Assembly (NCBI RefSeq): GCF_012912005.1
Contig: NZ_JABBEA010000005.1
Coordinates: 1 to 64,000 of the forward strand
Source of the DNA: Paenibacillus sp. SZ31
Lineage (GTDB): Bacteria > Bacillota > Bacilli > Paenibacillales > Paenibacillaceae
Reading direction: 5' to 3'
Length of the DNA: 64,000 nt
Below are positions 39,500 to 49,598 of this stretch, piece by piece. Within the stretch, counting starts at the first letter, position 1. Every line of letters starts with the position of its first letter. The notes beneath the pieces were generated by a model. It saw only the letters and a list, made by a program, of their open reading frames with translations, was not told the DNA's origin and did no database searches. The position numbers were made by a program, and so were the translations under genes.

Positions 39500-40159
39500 T
39501 TATCCGTTAATTTCGTTGGTTTCTTCCTCTTCAGGAGCACCCTCTACATCCAGTACTTCTGGTGCATACTTATCGATGCGGGCATGGCGGGTGATAATGT
39601 CCCATAACTCTTCTTTCCCCAATCCTTCTTCAGATGAAAAAGGTACAAACAGATCCCCTGAACGAAGACCCAGTGATTCCTTAATAACTTTGATATATTT
39701 GGCTCTGCGTGTTTTTGGAATCTTGTCCATCTTGGTTGCTACTACAACCAAAGGCAGTCCATTATGACGAAGCCATTCGTTCATCATCTTGTCCTCTTTG
39801 GATGGTTCATGTCTCATATCCACCATCTGCATGACCAGTTTCAATTCCTCGCGTCCCAACAAATATTTCTCCATCATTTTGCCCCAGGCAAAGCGCTGCT
39901 CTTTCGAAACTTTGGCATAACCATACCCAGGGAAATCGACGAAGTAGAGATCCTGATTAATTTTATAATAGTTCAGTTGCTGCGTCTTACCCGGTGTTGA
40001 GCTTGTCCGAGCCAGATTTTTACGATTGATCAAACGGTTGATCAGTGAAGATTTCCCGACATTGGAGCGTCCCGCCAAAGCAATCTCTGGCAGACCGTCC
40101 TCAGGGTATTGTTCAGGCCGAACGGCACTGATAATAAATTCAGATTGATTTACTTTCAT
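39500..40159 (-). CDS. engB: ribosome biogenesis GTPase EngB (YsxC/YihA)
   Basis: Small essential GTPase for 50S assembly. G1 GRSNVGKSS, the [10 protein letters not shown] switch, G3 DFPGYGYA and G4 TKMDKIP are present. Length is 219 aa, slightly long because of an acidic C-terminal tail ([11 protein letters not shown]). It lies between lon and hemA as in B. subtilis, with a terminator on both sides, so it seems to be transcribed alone. Confidence 0.96.
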   Translation of the reverse strand: MKVNQSEFIISAVRPEQYPEDGLPEIALAGRSNVGKSSLINRLINRKNLARTSSTPGKTQQLNYYKINQDLYFVDFPGYGYAKVSKEQRFAWGKMMEKYLLGREELKLVMQMVDMRHEPSKEDKMMNEWLRHNGLPLVVVATKMDKIPKTRRAKYIKVIKESLGLRSGDLFVPFSSEEGLGKEELWDIITRHARIDKYAPEVLDVEGAPEEEETNEING

Positions 40160-40239
40160 ATTGTATCTTTCCTCTCTTGAACGCCTGTGCTAAGCATAAC
40201 CTGTTGATGGTATTATGCCATGGATTGTTCTATCATACC

Positions 40240-40282
40240 AAAAAAACCGTTCCAGCGGACGCCGAAGCCTCCGCAGAACGGT
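40240..40282 (-). terminator. terminator after lon
   Basis: The stem ACCGTTCTGCGGA/TCCGCTGGAACGGT (one bulge) is followed by seven Ts on the minus strand. Confidence 0.9.
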
Positions 40283-40315
40283 CTACTCTTCATACGAACC
40301 TTTCGGATATGTGGA

Positions 40316-42655
40316 TTACAGGTGAATTCCTGCCTGTTCAACAAGTGCATGCTGCAGCACCTGATCCATATGGGCTACTGGGACAAATTCCACATCTTCC
40401 TTGATGCTGTCTGGAATGTCACGCAGGTCCCGTTCGTTATCCTTGGGCAATAATATTTTTTTATAGCCGGCACGATGCGCTGCCAGTGATTTTTCTTTCA
40501 GACCACCAATCGGCAGTACACGCCCACGCAGTGTTATTTCACCAGTCATGGCGATATCCTTCGAAACATGTTTGTTCGTCAAGGCTGAGATTAACGCTGT
40601 TGCCATCGTAATTCCAGCAGACGGACCATCCTTCGGAATGGCTCCTTCCGGAACGTGGATGTGGATATCGTTCTTCTCATGGAAGTCAGGTGCAATCCCC
40701 AGCTGTGTAGCTTTGGAACGAGTGTAACTGAATGCGGCTTGTGCCGATTCCTTCATGACATCCCCCAGTTTACCTGTGAGAGTCAATTTACCTGTTCCAG
40801 GTACAACCGTCACTTCAATGATAAGGGTATCTCCACCCACTTCAGTCCAAGCAAGACCTGTTACGGTACCAATCTGATCTTCCAGTTCGGCCATACCATA
40901 ACGGAACTTGCCAGGTCCAAGGTAGTCTTTGACCGCATCTGATGTGATGTTGATCTGACCTTCTACACCTGATACGACGTTCTTGGCAGCTTTCCGGCAC
41001 AACGAAGCCATCTGCTGTTCCAGATTACGCACACCGGACTCCCGTGTATATTCACGAATTACACGCAACAGCGCGTCATCCGGGATTTCCAGTTGCTCTT
41101 CTTCCAGACCATGGTCCTGTTTCTGTTTGGGCAGCAAATAGTTTTTCGCAATCTGCAGCTTCTCCAGCTCCGTGTAACCAGGGATGTTGAGCATTTCCAT
41201 CCGATCCAGCAAAGGACGCGGAATGTTGTGTACCGTGTTGGCAGTTGTTATAAACATAACGTTGGATAAGTCAAACGGCAATTCTACAAAGTGATCACTA
41301 AACGTATTATTTTGTTCCGGATCAAGCACCTCAAGCAGCGCTGCGGAAGGATCTCCGCGGAAGTCTGAAGCCATCTTATCAATCTCGTCCAGCAAGAATA
41401 CCGGATTGAGTGAACCTGCCGTTTTCATCCCCTGGATGATACGCCCAGGCATAGCCCCTACATAGGTACGTCGGTGACCACGAATCTCGGCTTCATCACG
41501 CACGCCGCCAAGAGATATTCTTACAAACTCCCGACCTAGCGATCTCGCGATCGAACGGGCAAGTGATGTTTTACCGACCCCTGGAGGTCCAACCAGACAG
41601 AGAATCGGCCCTTTGAGCTTCTTGACGAGCTTCTGGACAGCCAGATATTCAAGCACACGCTCTTTGGGCTTTTCCAATCCGTAATGATCTGCATTGAGCA
41701 CGTCCTCGGCTTTTTGGATATCCAGATCATCTGCTGTCATCTGACTCCAAGGAAGGCCAAGAAGCCAATCCACGTAGTTTCGAATGACTCCACCCTCGGC
41801 TGAACTTGCAGGCATTTTCTCCAGTCGATCAATTTCTTTCTCGACCTTTTCTTTCACCTTGTCCGGCAAGCCGAGTTCTTCCATCTGAGTGCGAAGTTCC
41901 TCAACCTCACCCGCACGGCCTTCTTTTTCACCCAGTTCTTTCTGGATCGCTTTCATCTGCTCGCGCAAATAATATTCCTTCTGCGTTTTCTCCATCTGTT
42001 TCTTCACACGTTGGCTGATCTTGCGTTCAAGCTCCAGCACTTCGCGTTCGTTGTTCAGGATGTCGAGTAATTTCTCCAAACGTTCCCGAACGTCGATGGT
42101 CTCCAGAATTTCCTGCTTATCCTTGATCTTCAAGGACAGGTGACTCGTGATGACATCGGCTAGGCGCCCCGGTTCTTCGATGTCGGACACTGCTGCAAGT
42201 GTCTCGGGTGTCACTTTTTTGGACAGATTAATATAATTTTCGAACTGGTTCAGAACGGTACGCATCAAGGCATCCGTCTCCGGATGCGTATTCTCCTCTT
42301 CAGGCAGTTCTTGTGCCAGCACTTCGTAATATTCCTCGTTGTCCGTATATTCAATAATTTCAGCCCGTTCCAAGCCTTCCACGAGTACACGAATCGTACC
42401 GTTCGGAAGCTTCAGCATCTGTCTGACCTTGGCCACGGTTCCGATTCTGAAAATGTCTTCTTGTGTTGGTTCTTCAATATTTACCTCGGCTTGGGAACAT
42501 AGGAGAATCAAATGTTCTTCTACCATCGCTTTTTCTAAAGCCTTGACCGATTTCTCCCGGCCCACATCGAGATGCAGTACCATACTCGGGTAGACGAGAA
42601 GTCCTCTTAAAGGCAGTAAAGGAAAACGACGACCTTTCGCTTTGCTCGGTCCCAT
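40316..42655 (-). CDS. lon: ATP-dependent protease Lon (LonA)
   Basis: AAA+ serine protease for damaged and regulatory proteins. The LON N-domain, coiled coil, Walker [12 protein letters not shown] and Walker [10 protein letters not shown] lead to the proteolytic domain with catalytic Ser in PKDGPSAG and Lys in [14 protein letters not shown]. The start is the ATG at 42655, eight bases after GGAGGTG, giving 779 aa as in other LonA proteins; an ATG 14 codons upstream lacks a ribosome site. Confidence 0.97.
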   Translation of the reverse strand: MGPSKAKGRRFPLLPLRGLLVYPSMVLHLDVGREKSVKALEKAMVEEHLILLCSQAEVNIEEPTQEDIFRIGTVAKVRQMLKLPNGTIRVLVEGLERAEIIEYTDNEEYYEVLAQELPEEENTHPETDALMRTVLNQFENYINLSKKVTPETLAAVSDIEEPGRLADVITSHLSLKIKDKQEILETIDVRERLEKLLDILNNEREVLELERKISQRVKKQMEKTQKEYYLREQMKAIQKELGEKEGRAGEVEELRTQMEELGLPDKVKEKVEKEIDRLEKMPASSAEGGVIRNYVDWLLGLPWSQMTADDLDIQKAEDVLNADHYGLEKPKERVLEYLAVQKLVKKLKGPILCLVGPPGVGKTSLARSIARSLGREFVRISLGGVRDEAEIRGHRRTYVGAMPGRIIQGMKTAGSLNPVFLLDEIDKMASDFRGDPSAALLEVLDPEQNNTFSDHFVELPFDLSNVMFITTANTVHNIPRPLLDRMEMLNIPGYTELEKLQIAKNYLLPKQKQDHGLEEEQLEIPDDALLRVIREYTRESGVRNLEQQMASLCRKAAKNVVSGVEGQINITSDAVKDYLGPGKFRYGMAELEDQIGTVTGLAWTEVGGDTLIIEVTVVPGTGKLTLTGKLGDVMKESAQAAFSYTRSKATQLGIAPDFHEKNDIHIHVPEGAIPKDGPSAGITMATALISALTNKHVSKDIAMTGEITLRGRVLPIGGLKEKSLAAHRAGYKKILLPKDNERDLRDIPDSIKEDVEFVPVAHMDQVLQHALVEQAGIHL

Positions 42656-42718
42656 CGCTTTCGCACCTCCAATGGCTCTCAGGTTGTAGTCATTCATTAT
42701 TCTATCAAATGTTCACAT

Positions 42719-42753
42719 AAAAAACCAATGAAGGGAAGCGCTTAGCAGCTTCC
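42719..42753 (-). terminator. terminator-like hairpin at the end of lonB
   Basis: The seven-bp stem GGGAAGC/GCTTCCC overlaps the lonB stop codon and is followed after 8 bases by six Ts on the minus strand. It may be leaky; lon lies just downstream. Confidence 0.55.
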
Positions 42754-44499
42754 CGAATCTGTAACCTGTCCTGGACGAGGCACGTCAGCACGCAAATAGG
42801 AAGCGGATGCCGGTGGAAAAATCTCCGTTGCAGGTGTAATCGCCTCATCTGCAAGCTTCGTTTGTTCCATCTGTTGCGATTCTGGAACCCATGCGAATAC
42901 CTCACGAAATACGTCCTGCACCGTATCTACCGGAATAACGCGCAAGCCCTCCAGATTCTCAAAAATGGACTGCCAGTTCTCCGCCGGAATAATAACGGTC
43001 TTCGCTCCTGCCTGAAAAGCAGCCTCCACCTTGGCCAGTACGCCACCAATCGGCTTGACCCGACCATGGATGCTGATCTCACCAGTCATCGCTGTCTCAT
43101 GATCCACAGGGCGTCTCTGAATGGCTGATGTAATGGCAGTCGCCATAGCGATCCCGGCTGATGGACCATCAATAGGCGTCCCGCCCGGGAAATTCACGTG
43201 TAAATCGTAATCATTCGGACGAATACCCATGGCTTTTAATACGGTTAACACATTTTCAACCGAGCCTTTAGCCATACTTTTTCGCCGGAGTGTCCGTGAA
43301 CCGCCTCCAATCTCTTCTTCATCCACAACCCCCGTAATGTTGATCCGGCCTTGATCTTTGAGAGCCGGAACAGCAGACACTTCGATTTCCAAAATGGTTC
43401 CCATATTCGGTCCGTATACCGCCAAGCCGTTAACAAACCCCACCTGCGGCTGTGAAGGGACCTTACGATCAGGTCGTGGCTGAATCTGGCTGCTACCAGC
43501 CACCCACTCCACATCGGACGCCTGAAGCGTCTCACGTTTCTCTGTCAGCGCAAGCCCGGCAGCGAGCTGGATAATATTGACCGCTTCACGTCCATTGGTT
43601 GCATATCGCTTGACCACATCAACGGCATCCGGGCATGGGCTGAACCCAATTTTCTGCACAGCGTCTTCTGCAATTCGCCCAATCTCCTCAGGTAATAAAG
43701 GACGGAAATAAACTTCCATGCAGCGCGAACGCAAAGCTGGTGGCAGTTCATGAGGCGAACGTGTCGTTGCTCCAACCAGGCGAAAATCGGCCGGCAGGCC
43801 ATTTTGAAAAATATCGTGGATATAAGCAGGAGTATGCGTGTCTTCCGAGTTATAGTACGCACTCTCCAAAAACACCTTGCGATCCTCCAGTACTTTCAAC
43901 AGCTTATTCATCTGAATCGAATGCAATTCACCAATCTCATCAATAAAAAGCATTCCCCCATGCGCTTTCGTGACAGCGCCCGGTTTCGGTTGGGGAATAC
44001 CTGCAACGCCCATGGCTCCTGCTCCCTGATATATCGGATCGTGGACCGAACCAATTAAGGGGTCCGCAATACCACGTTCATCAAAACGAGCTGTTGTTGC
44101 ATCCAACTCCGTGAATTTCGCGTCTGGCTTGAAAGGAGAAGTTGGATTCTTCTTGGCCTCTTCCAACACGACCCTTGCGGCAGCTGTCTTCCCGACTCCG
44201 GGAGGGCCATAAATGATAACATGTTGCGGATTCGCACTGCATAAAGCAGCTTTAAGGGCACGCAGCCCGTCTTTTTGCCCAACTATATCGTTAATAGTAG
44301 CTGGACGCGTCTTCTCCGACAACGGCTTGGTGAGTGAGATTGAACGCAGCTTACGCAGCTTCTCCAGTTCCTTGCGAGATTCACGCTCAACAGCACTGCG
44401 GTTCGTTTTCTGGCCACGTAGCAGGTTCCAGAAATACAAACCAATCACCACTCCAAAAAATAACTGAATCAACATGATGACCATACCAAATTCCATGTC
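42742..44499 (-). CDS. lonB: membrane-anchored sporulation protease LonB
   Basis: Second Lon-type protease, without the LON substrate domain. A membrane helix (about 5-25) is followed by an AAA+ domain (Walker [12 protein letters not shown]) and a Lon protease domain (Ser in PIDGPSAG, Lys in GGVLAKVEAA). In B. subtilis LonB is made in the forespore under sigma-F. At 585 aa it is about 30 residues longer than the B. subtilis protein, through a C-terminal tail. The ATG at 44499 follows AGGAGG; upstream in-frame sequence is not needed. The sigma-F-like promoter just upstream supports the role. Confidence 0.93.
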   Translation of the reverse strand, partial: DMEFGMVIMLIQLFFGVVIGLYFWNLLRGQKTNRSAVERESRKELEKLRKLRSISLTKPLSEKTRPATINDIVGQKDGLRALKAALCSANPQHVIIYGPPGVGKTAAARVVLEEAKKNPTSPFKPDAKFTELDATTARFDERGIADPLIGSVHDPIYQGAGAMGVAGIPQPKPGAVTKAHGGMLFIDEIGELHSIQMNKLLKVLEDRKVFLESAYYNSEDTHTPAYIHDIFQNGLPADFRLVGATTRSPHELPPALRSRCMEVYFRPLLPEEIGRIAEDAVQKIGFSPCPDAVDVVKRYATNGREAVNIIQLAAGLALTEKRETLQASDVEWVAGSSQIQPRPDRKVPSQPQVGFVNGLAVYGPNMGTILEIEVSAVPALKDQGRINITGVVDEEEIGGGSRTLRRKSMAKGSVENVLTVLKAMGIRPNDYDLHVNFPGGTPIDGPSAGIAMATAITSAIQRRPVDHETAMTGEISIHGRVKPIGGVLAKVEAAFQAGAKTVIIPAENWQSIFENLEGLRVIPVDTVQDVFREVFAWVPESQQMEQTKLADEAITPATEIFPPASASYLRADVPRPGQVTDSGSC

Positions 44500-44553
44500 T
44501 TCACATCCTCCTATTTTGTCGCTATTCTCATATGAGATCATGCTAATACTTGG

Positions 44554-44582
44554 TAGTATAGCCTTTTCAACGCGACGTAAAC
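44554..44582 (-). promoter_or_regulatory. sigma-F-like promoter for lonB
   Basis: The minus strand shows GTTTA (44578-44582), 14 bases, then GGCTATACTA (44554-44563). These fit the sigma-F -35 (GywTA) and -10 (GGnrAnAnTw) closely, with spacing one base short of the usual 15. No sigma-A promoter is evident between the ispG terminator and lonB. Confidence 0.6.
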
Positions 44583-44610
44583 GGGCGATGCAGAATTTGT
44601 ATGCGAGAAA

Positions 44611-44638
44611 ATAAAAAGCCCACCATCGCTGGCGGGCT
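44611..44638 (-). terminator. terminator after ispG
   Basis: The stem AGCCCGCCA/TGGTGGGCT (one G-T pair) with a four-base loop is followed by TTTTTATTTT on the minus strand. Confidence 0.9.
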
Positions 44639-44664
44639 GTTACAAAAAACAAGATATGAATCAA

Positions 44665-45762
44665 TCAGTGCGAACGACCAGGAATAACCCCTGTCTCTTC
44701 ATAGGCTTCGACGATTTTGTCGATCTCTTTTTTCAATTCCTCAACCATGATTTCTTCAGGCACTTTACGAATCATCTTACCATGACGGAACAAGAGACCT
44801 TCTCCACGAGCACCAGCAATGCCGATATCCGCTTCTTTGGCTTCACCTGGACCATTAACTGCACAACCCAGCACCGATACTTTAATCGGCACCTTAAGTT
44901 TGGAGATATACTCTTCCACTTCGTTGGCAATGGAGAACAGATCGATGTCCAAACGTCCACACGTCGGGCAGGAGATCAATGTAGCTGCATTTGTAATAAG
45001 TCCAAAGGTTTTGAGCAAATCACGAGCAACCTTGATTTCTTCCACCGGGTCCGCACTCAGCGAGATCCGCATCGTTGAACCAATACCCATGGACAACAAG
45101 GCTCCCATACCTGCAGAGCTTTTAATTGTACCGGAGAACAGTGTACCTGCTTCGGTAATCCCGAGATGCAACGGATACGGAATGATTTGCGCTGCTTTGG
45201 TATACGCTTCAATAGCCATAGGCACATCCGATGCTTTGAGAGACACGATGATATCATGGAAATCAAGCTCTTCCAGAATACCAATGTGATACAATGCACT
45301 TTCTACCATAGCATCAGCTGTAGGATACCCGTACTTCTCAAGCAGATGGTTTTCAAGTGAACCTGCATTTACCCCGATGCGAATCGGAATGCCGCGGTCT
45401 TTACAAGCCTTAACCACTTCTTCCACTTTGGCGCGTTTACCGATATTACCGGGATTAATCCGGACTTTATCGATACCATTCTCAATCGCCAGTAAGGCCA
45501 GCTTATAGTTGAAATGAATATCTGCTACAAGCGGTATGTTAATGCGTTTCTTGATTTCCTTGATGGCTGCGGCAGCTTCCTCATTATTCACTGTTACACG
45601 TACCACTTGACAGCCGGCTTCTTCCAGTCGCAAAATCTCTGCAACCGTCGCCTCAACATCTGCCGTTTTGGTCGTACACATACTCTGGATAATGACTTCG
45701 TTACTGCCACCGATCGTTACGTTTCCCACTTTCACGGGACGTGTATCTTGTCTTAAATACAT
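44665..45762 (-). CDS. ispG: 4-hydroxy-3-methylbut-2-enyl diphosphate synthase (IspG/GcpE)
   Basis: [4Fe-4S] enzyme of the MEP isoprenoid pathway. The TIM-barrel N-terminal part ([14 protein letters not shown]) and the C-terminal iron-sulfur domain with cluster cysteines in SCPTCGRLD and [12 protein letters not shown], plus the cluster-ligand Glu, are present. The ATG at 45762 follows GGGGAG and gives 365 aa; an earlier in-frame start has no ribosome site. It lies between clpX and lonB, which is not the B. subtilis position. Confidence 0.96.
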   Translation of the reverse strand: MYLRQDTRPVKVGNVTIGGSNEVIIQSMCTTKTADVEATVAEILRLEEAGCQVVRVTVNNEEAAAAIKEIKKRINIPLVADIHFNYKLALLAIENGIDKVRINPGNIGKRAKVEEVVKACKDRGIPIRIGVNAGSLENHLLEKYGYPTADAMVESALYHIGILEELDFHDIIVSLKASDVPMAIEAYTKAAQIIPYPLHLGITEAGTLFSGTIKSSAGMGALLSMGIGSTMRISLSADPVEEIKVARDLLKTFGLITNAATLISCPTCGRLDIDLFSIANEVEEYISKLKVPIKVSVLGCAVNGPGEAKEADIGIAGARGEGLLFRHGKMIRKVPEEIMVEELKKEIDKIVEAYEETGVIPGRSH

Positions 45763-45791
45763 GAGTGATTTCTCTCCCCACAACGTCAAAG

Positions 45792-45836
45792 CTCCACCCT
45801 GACAGAGACACGAATTCGCCTTCTGCCAAAGTGGAG
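45792..45836 (-). terminator. hairpin after clpX, possible terminator
   Basis: A 15-bp stem (45792-45806 with 45822-45836) pairs fully when three G-T pairs are allowed. Only CTTTG follows on the minus strand, so termination may be weak and ispG could be partly read from clpX. Confidence 0.45.
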
Positions 45837-45883
45837 AACTGACAAGTCTATATTTCAGAGTTCAAACAGGATTCAGGCTTTCA

Positions 45884-47137
45884 TTAGGCGCTTTCTTCCT
45901 GCTTATCGTCCTTCGATTGGCTTAGTTCAGGCACGACTCTTTTCTCAACGACTTCTTCGGTAATAACACAGTTCGTAACATCTTCACGTGAAGGCACTTC
46001 ATACATGATTTCAAGCATGATGCCTTCAATGATGGCACGCAAACCACGTGCACCTGTGTTACGTTTGATTGCTTCTTTTGCAATCGCGAGCAATGCAGCT
46101 GGTTCAAATACCAGATTCACATTGTCCAGCTCAAGCAGTTTTTGGTACTGTTTGGTAAGCGCGTTTTTCGGTTCGGAAAGAATCCGTACCAACGTATCTT
46201 CATCCAGTGGCTCCAAAGTGGAGATGACTGGCAGACGGCCTACAAATTCCGGAATCAGACCGAATTTCAGCAAGTCTTCCGGCAATACCATGCCCAGATA
46301 TTCACCTGGTTTCAGATCTTGTTGCTCAGCAACGGTATTGAAACCAATGACTTTTTTACCGATCCGGCGTTTGATCATTTGCTCCAGACCATCAAAGGCA
46401 CCGCCGCAAATGAACAGGATATTCGTTGTATCAATCTGAATGAATTCTTGATGAGGGTGTTTACGACCACCTTGTGGTGGTACAGAAGCCACGGTTCCCT
46501 CAAGAATTTTCAAGAGTGCCTGTTGAACACCTTCACCCGATACATCACGAGTAATGGATGGGTTTTCGGATTTACGCGCTACTTTATCAATCTCATCGAT
46601 ATAAATAATGCCACGCTCTGCTTTTTCCACATCATAATCAGCAGCTTGGATCAGCTTGAGCAGAATGTTCTCTACATCCTCACCCACATAACCCGCTTCT
46701 GTTAATGAAGTAGCATCAGCAATAGCAAAAGGTACATTCAGGATTTTTGCCATCGTTTGCGCAAGCAACGTTTTACCAGAACCCGTAGGTCCTAACAGCA
46801 AAATGTTACTCTTCGACAATTCAACATCTTCAATCTTGCTTTGCGTGTTGATCCGTTTGTAGTGATTATACACTGCAACAGACAATGACTTCTTCGCTTG
46901 CTCCTGACCAATAACATATTGATCCAGGATATTACGAATTTCTTTCGGTTTTGGAATATCTTTGAGGTCTACTTCTTCATCATGACCGAGTTCTTCCTCA
47001 ACGATTTCGGTGCAAAGTTCGATACATTCATCACAAATGTACACGCCTGGTCCAGCGACCAGCTTACGTACCTGTTCCTGAGATTTACCGCAAAAAGAGC
47101 ATTTCAGTTGCCCTTTCTCATCGTTAAATTTAAACAT
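45884..47137 (-). CDS. clpX: ATP-dependent Clp protease ATPase subunit ClpX
   Basis: AAA+ unfoldase that feeds ClpP. The N-terminal C4 zinc domain (Cys13, Cys16, Cys35, Cys38), Walker A GPTGSGKT, Walker [10 protein letters not shown] and the ClpP-docking IGF-type loop (KKVIGFNT) are present. Length is 417 aa. It follows clpP by 12 bases. Confidence 0.98.
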   Translation of the reverse strand: MFKFNDEKGQLKCSFCGKSQEQVRKLVAGPGVYICDECIELCTEIVEEELGHDEEVDLKDIPKPKEIRNILDQYVIGQEQAKKSLSVAVYNHYKRINTQSKIEDVELSKSNILLLGPTGSGKTLLAQTMAKILNVPFAIADATSLTEAGYVGEDVENILLKLIQAADYDVEKAERGIIYIDEIDKVARKSENPSITRDVSGEGVQQALLKILEGTVASVPPQGGRKHPHQEFIQIDTTNILFICGGAFDGLEQMIKRRIGKKVIGFNTVAEQQDLKPGEYLGMVLPEDLLKFGLIPEFVGRLPVISTLEPLDEDTLVRILSEPKNALTKQYQKLLELDNVNLVFEPAALLAIAKEAIKRNTGARGLRAIIEGIMLEIMYEVPSREDVTNCVITEEVVEKRVVPELSQSKDDKQEESA

Positions 47138-47149
47138 GAAACCACCCCT

Positions 47150-47740
47150 TTAGGAATTGATCGGTCTACTGAGCACCTGGTCAATAATGCCGTACGTCTT
47201 AGCTTCGTCAGCGCTCATGAAGAAGTCACGGTCTGTATCCCGCTCAATTTTATCAAGAGACTGACCCGTACGATCGACGTATATTTGATTCAGTTTCTGA
47301 CGTGTTTTAATAATCCATTCTGCGTGTATCTTAATATCCGCAGCCTGTCCTTGAATGCCGCCGAGCGGCTGATGAATCATCACTTCGCTGTTCGTCAGCG
47401 CATATCTCTTGCCAGGTGCACCGGCTGTCAGCAATAAAGAACCCATGCTTGCTGCCATCCCTACGCAAATGGTAGATACATCCGGCTTGATATATTGCAT
47501 CGTATCGTATATACCCATCCCTGCAGTGACAGAACCACCAGGTGAGTTAATGTACAAGCTGATATCCTTTTCAGGATCGTCGGCTGCCAAAAACAAAAGC
47601 TGTGCTATGACAAGATTGGCTACATCGTCATCAATCGCACTGGTTAGAAAGATAATGCGATCCTTCAGCAAACGCGAATATATATCGTAAGACCGCTCGC
47701 CTCGATTGGTTTGTTCTATAACCATTGGCACCAGACTCAT
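47150..47740 (-). CDS. clpP: ATP-dependent Clp protease proteolytic subunit ClpP
   Basis: Serine peptidase core of the Clp proteases. Ser98 (GMAASMGS), His123 (MIHQPLGG) and the DRD motif with the catalytic Asp near 172 are intact in 196 aa. Here clpP and clpX form a pair with their own promoter, whereas in B. subtilis clpP and clpX are at separate loci. A genome may carry a second clpP. Confidence 0.97.
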   Translation of the reverse strand: MSLVPMVIEQTNRGERSYDIYSRLLKDRIIFLTSAIDDDVANLVIAQLLFLAADDPEKDISLYINSPGGSVTAGMGIYDTMQYIKPDVSTICVGMAASMGSLLLTAGAPGKRYALTNSEVMIHQPLGGIQGQAADIKIHAEWIIKTRQKLNQIYVDRTGQSLDKIERDTDRDFFMSADEAKTYGIIDQVLSRPINS

Positions 47741-47802
47741 GAGACCAACCTCTTTTCTACATGTAATTAGACATAGGCCACCTGTAAAGCAAACCCAAAT
47801 TC

Positions 47803-47831
47803 ATTCTAACACTTTCCTGTGACAATGTCAT
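47803..47831 (-). promoter_or_regulatory. sigma-A promoter for clpP-clpX
   Basis: The minus strand shows ATGACA (47826-47831), a 17-base spacer and TAGAAT (47803-47808). I looked for the CtsR heptad repeat (GGTCAAA/AGTCAAA) in the 379-bp gap 47741-48119 and did not find it. The rest of the gap has no credible gene. Confidence 0.65.
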
Positions 47832-48047
47832 TTTTCACAAGAGGTATCAGACATCAGTTCGTTTACTTTTTTGCCTGATCATATTTAACCATGTTTTCTA
47901 TGTATGTGCAAATTGAAGCCATCCTATGCCGTATTGCGATTTTTTATTTGCACGAAGTGTCATAGGTATGTAAAAAGTGTACACGGATCAATAAAATTAG
48001 TACTCATCCATATTATTACTTCATTTTCTATAAAATGGATGTCGCAA

Positions 48048-48084
48048 TTTAAAAATAAGGCACGCAATAATTCACGTGCCTTAT
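48048..48084 (-). terminator. terminator after tig
   Basis: A perfect 10-bp stem ATAAGGCACG/CGTGCCTTAT is followed by TTTTAAATT on the minus strand, separating tig from clpP. Confidence 0.9.
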
Positions 48085-48119
48085 CGTTTATTCAACTGAC
48101 AAGTTGATAACAGCTTGTC

Positions 48120-49460
48120 TTATTTTTCGTCAGCTTCTGCAACAACTTCTTCAGCTGGAGCTTCAACCGGCTCAACAACTGTGCTGTTCTCAAGGAGAAC
48201 CTCAATCGTTTTACGCAGTTTAACTTCATCACGAAGGCTGTCCAAGGAACCATTACCCTCGAGGATGCCACGGATCTCATCAGCAGGACGCTTGTAAGAT
48301 TCAGCCATTTTTTCGAGTTCTTGATTCACTTCTTCGTCAGATACTTCAATGTTTTCCGCTTTACCTACAGCTTCAAGCACCAGGTTGTTGCGAACACGTT
48401 TGGAAGCATCTTCTTGCATTTGTCCTCTGAGGTCAGCTTGAGTCTGTCCAGAGAAGCTCAGGAACATTTCAAGGTTCATACCTTGGTTGCGCAGACGGTT
48501 GTCGAAATCACGCATCATGTTCTGTACTTCGCTCTCTACCATTGCAGAAGGAATGTCCACTTCAGCGTTCTCAGCCACTTTTTCTACAACTGCATTTTCT
48601 TGAGCAGCTTTGGCTTCGTCAGCTTTACGGGATTCCAATTGTGTTTTCAGGTCAGCTTTGTACTCTTCCAGTGTGTCGAATTCACTAACATCTTTAGCAA
48701 ACTCATCATCCAATGCAGGAAGCTGTTTGCGTTTGATTTCGTGAATTTTCACTTTGAATACCGCTTGTTTGCCAGCAAGTTCTGCTGCATGGTAGCTCTC
48801 TGGGAAAGTCACTTCTACGTCTTTGAAGTCGCCTGTGGAAAGACCCACAACTTGCTCTTCAAATCCAGGGATAAATGTGTTGGAACCCAGTTCCAGGGAA
48901 TAACGCTCAGCTTGTCCACCTTCGAAAGGTACACCATCAACGGAACCGTCGAAGTCGATTACTGCAACGTCGCCGTTTGCAGCGGAACCTTCGTCGATTA
49001 CAACGAGTTCAGCGTGACGTTGTTGAAGACGCTCAAGTTCTTCAGTCACTTCTGCGTCAGTTACTTCACCTTTTGCTACAGCAACTTCGATTCCTTTGTA
49101 GTCACCCAGGGTAACTTCTGGTTTCACAGTTACTTTCGCTTTGAACTTGAATGTTTCTCCTTTAGCAAATTGTTCAACATCTACGTCAGGACGATCAACC
49201 GGGAAGATATCCGTTTGGTCGATTGCTTCTGTATAGGCTTCAGGAAGCAAAATGTCGATTGCTTCTTGATAAAGGCTCTCTACACCAAAACGTGCTTCGA
49301 AGATGGAACGTGGTACTTTACCTTTACGGAATCCAGGTACGTTTGCTTGTTTTACCACTTTATTAAAAGCTTTGTCGAGTGCTGCAGTTACACGATCTGC
49401 ATCCACTTCAACCTCAAGAACCCCAAGGTTCTTCTCTATCTTTTCCCAAGTTGCTTTCAT
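48120..49460 (-). CDS. tig: trigger factor
   Basis: Ribosome-bound chaperone and prolyl isomerase. The ribosome-binding motif GFRKGKVPRSIFE is in the N-domain, the FKBP-type PPIase domain is in the middle (about 150-245) and a helical chaperone domain makes up the C-terminal half with an acidic tail. Length is 446 aa. It is transcribed alone. Confidence 0.98.
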   Translation of the reverse strand: MKATWEKIEKNLGVLEVEVDADRVTAALDKAFNKVVKQANVPGFRKGKVPRSIFEARFGVESLYQEAIDILLPEAYTEAIDQTDIFPVDRPDVDVEQFAKGETFKFKAKVTVKPEVTLGDYKGIEVAVAKGEVTDAEVTEELERLQQRHAELVVIDEGSAANGDVAVIDFDGSVDGVPFEGGQAERYSLELGSNTFIPGFEEQVVGLSTGDFKDVEVTFPESYHAAELAGKQAVFKVKIHEIKRKQLPALDDEFAKDVSEFDTLEEYKADLKTQLESRKADEAKAAQENAVVEKVAENAEVDIPSAMVESEVQNMMRDFDNRLRNQGMNLEMFLSFSGQTQADLRGQMQEDASKRVRNNLVLEAVGKAENIEVSDEEVNQELEKMAESYKRPADEIRGILEGNGSLDSLRDEVKLRKTIEVLLENSTVVEPVEAPAEEVVAEADEK

Positions 49461-49524
49461 TGTATACTTTCCCCTCCAAAATTCACATGTTCACGTAGGC
49501 AATCACGTACAAAATAACCATTTT

Positions 49525-49553
49525 AGTATAAACAAGATTAGATTCTTTTTCAA
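49525..49553 (-). promoter_or_regulatory. sigma-A promoter for tig
   Basis: The minus strand shows TTGAAA (49548-49553), a 17-base spacer and TATACT (49525-49530), with the start site about 60 bases before the tig ATG. Confidence 0.75.
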
Positions 49554-49598
49554 GGGGAATCCCTTGATACAGTTTAAGGAAAACGTTTCCGGCCTCGT

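Noticed and set aside
47741..48119. CtsR operator before clpP
   Set aside because: No GGTCAAA-type heptad repeat found on either strand of the gap.
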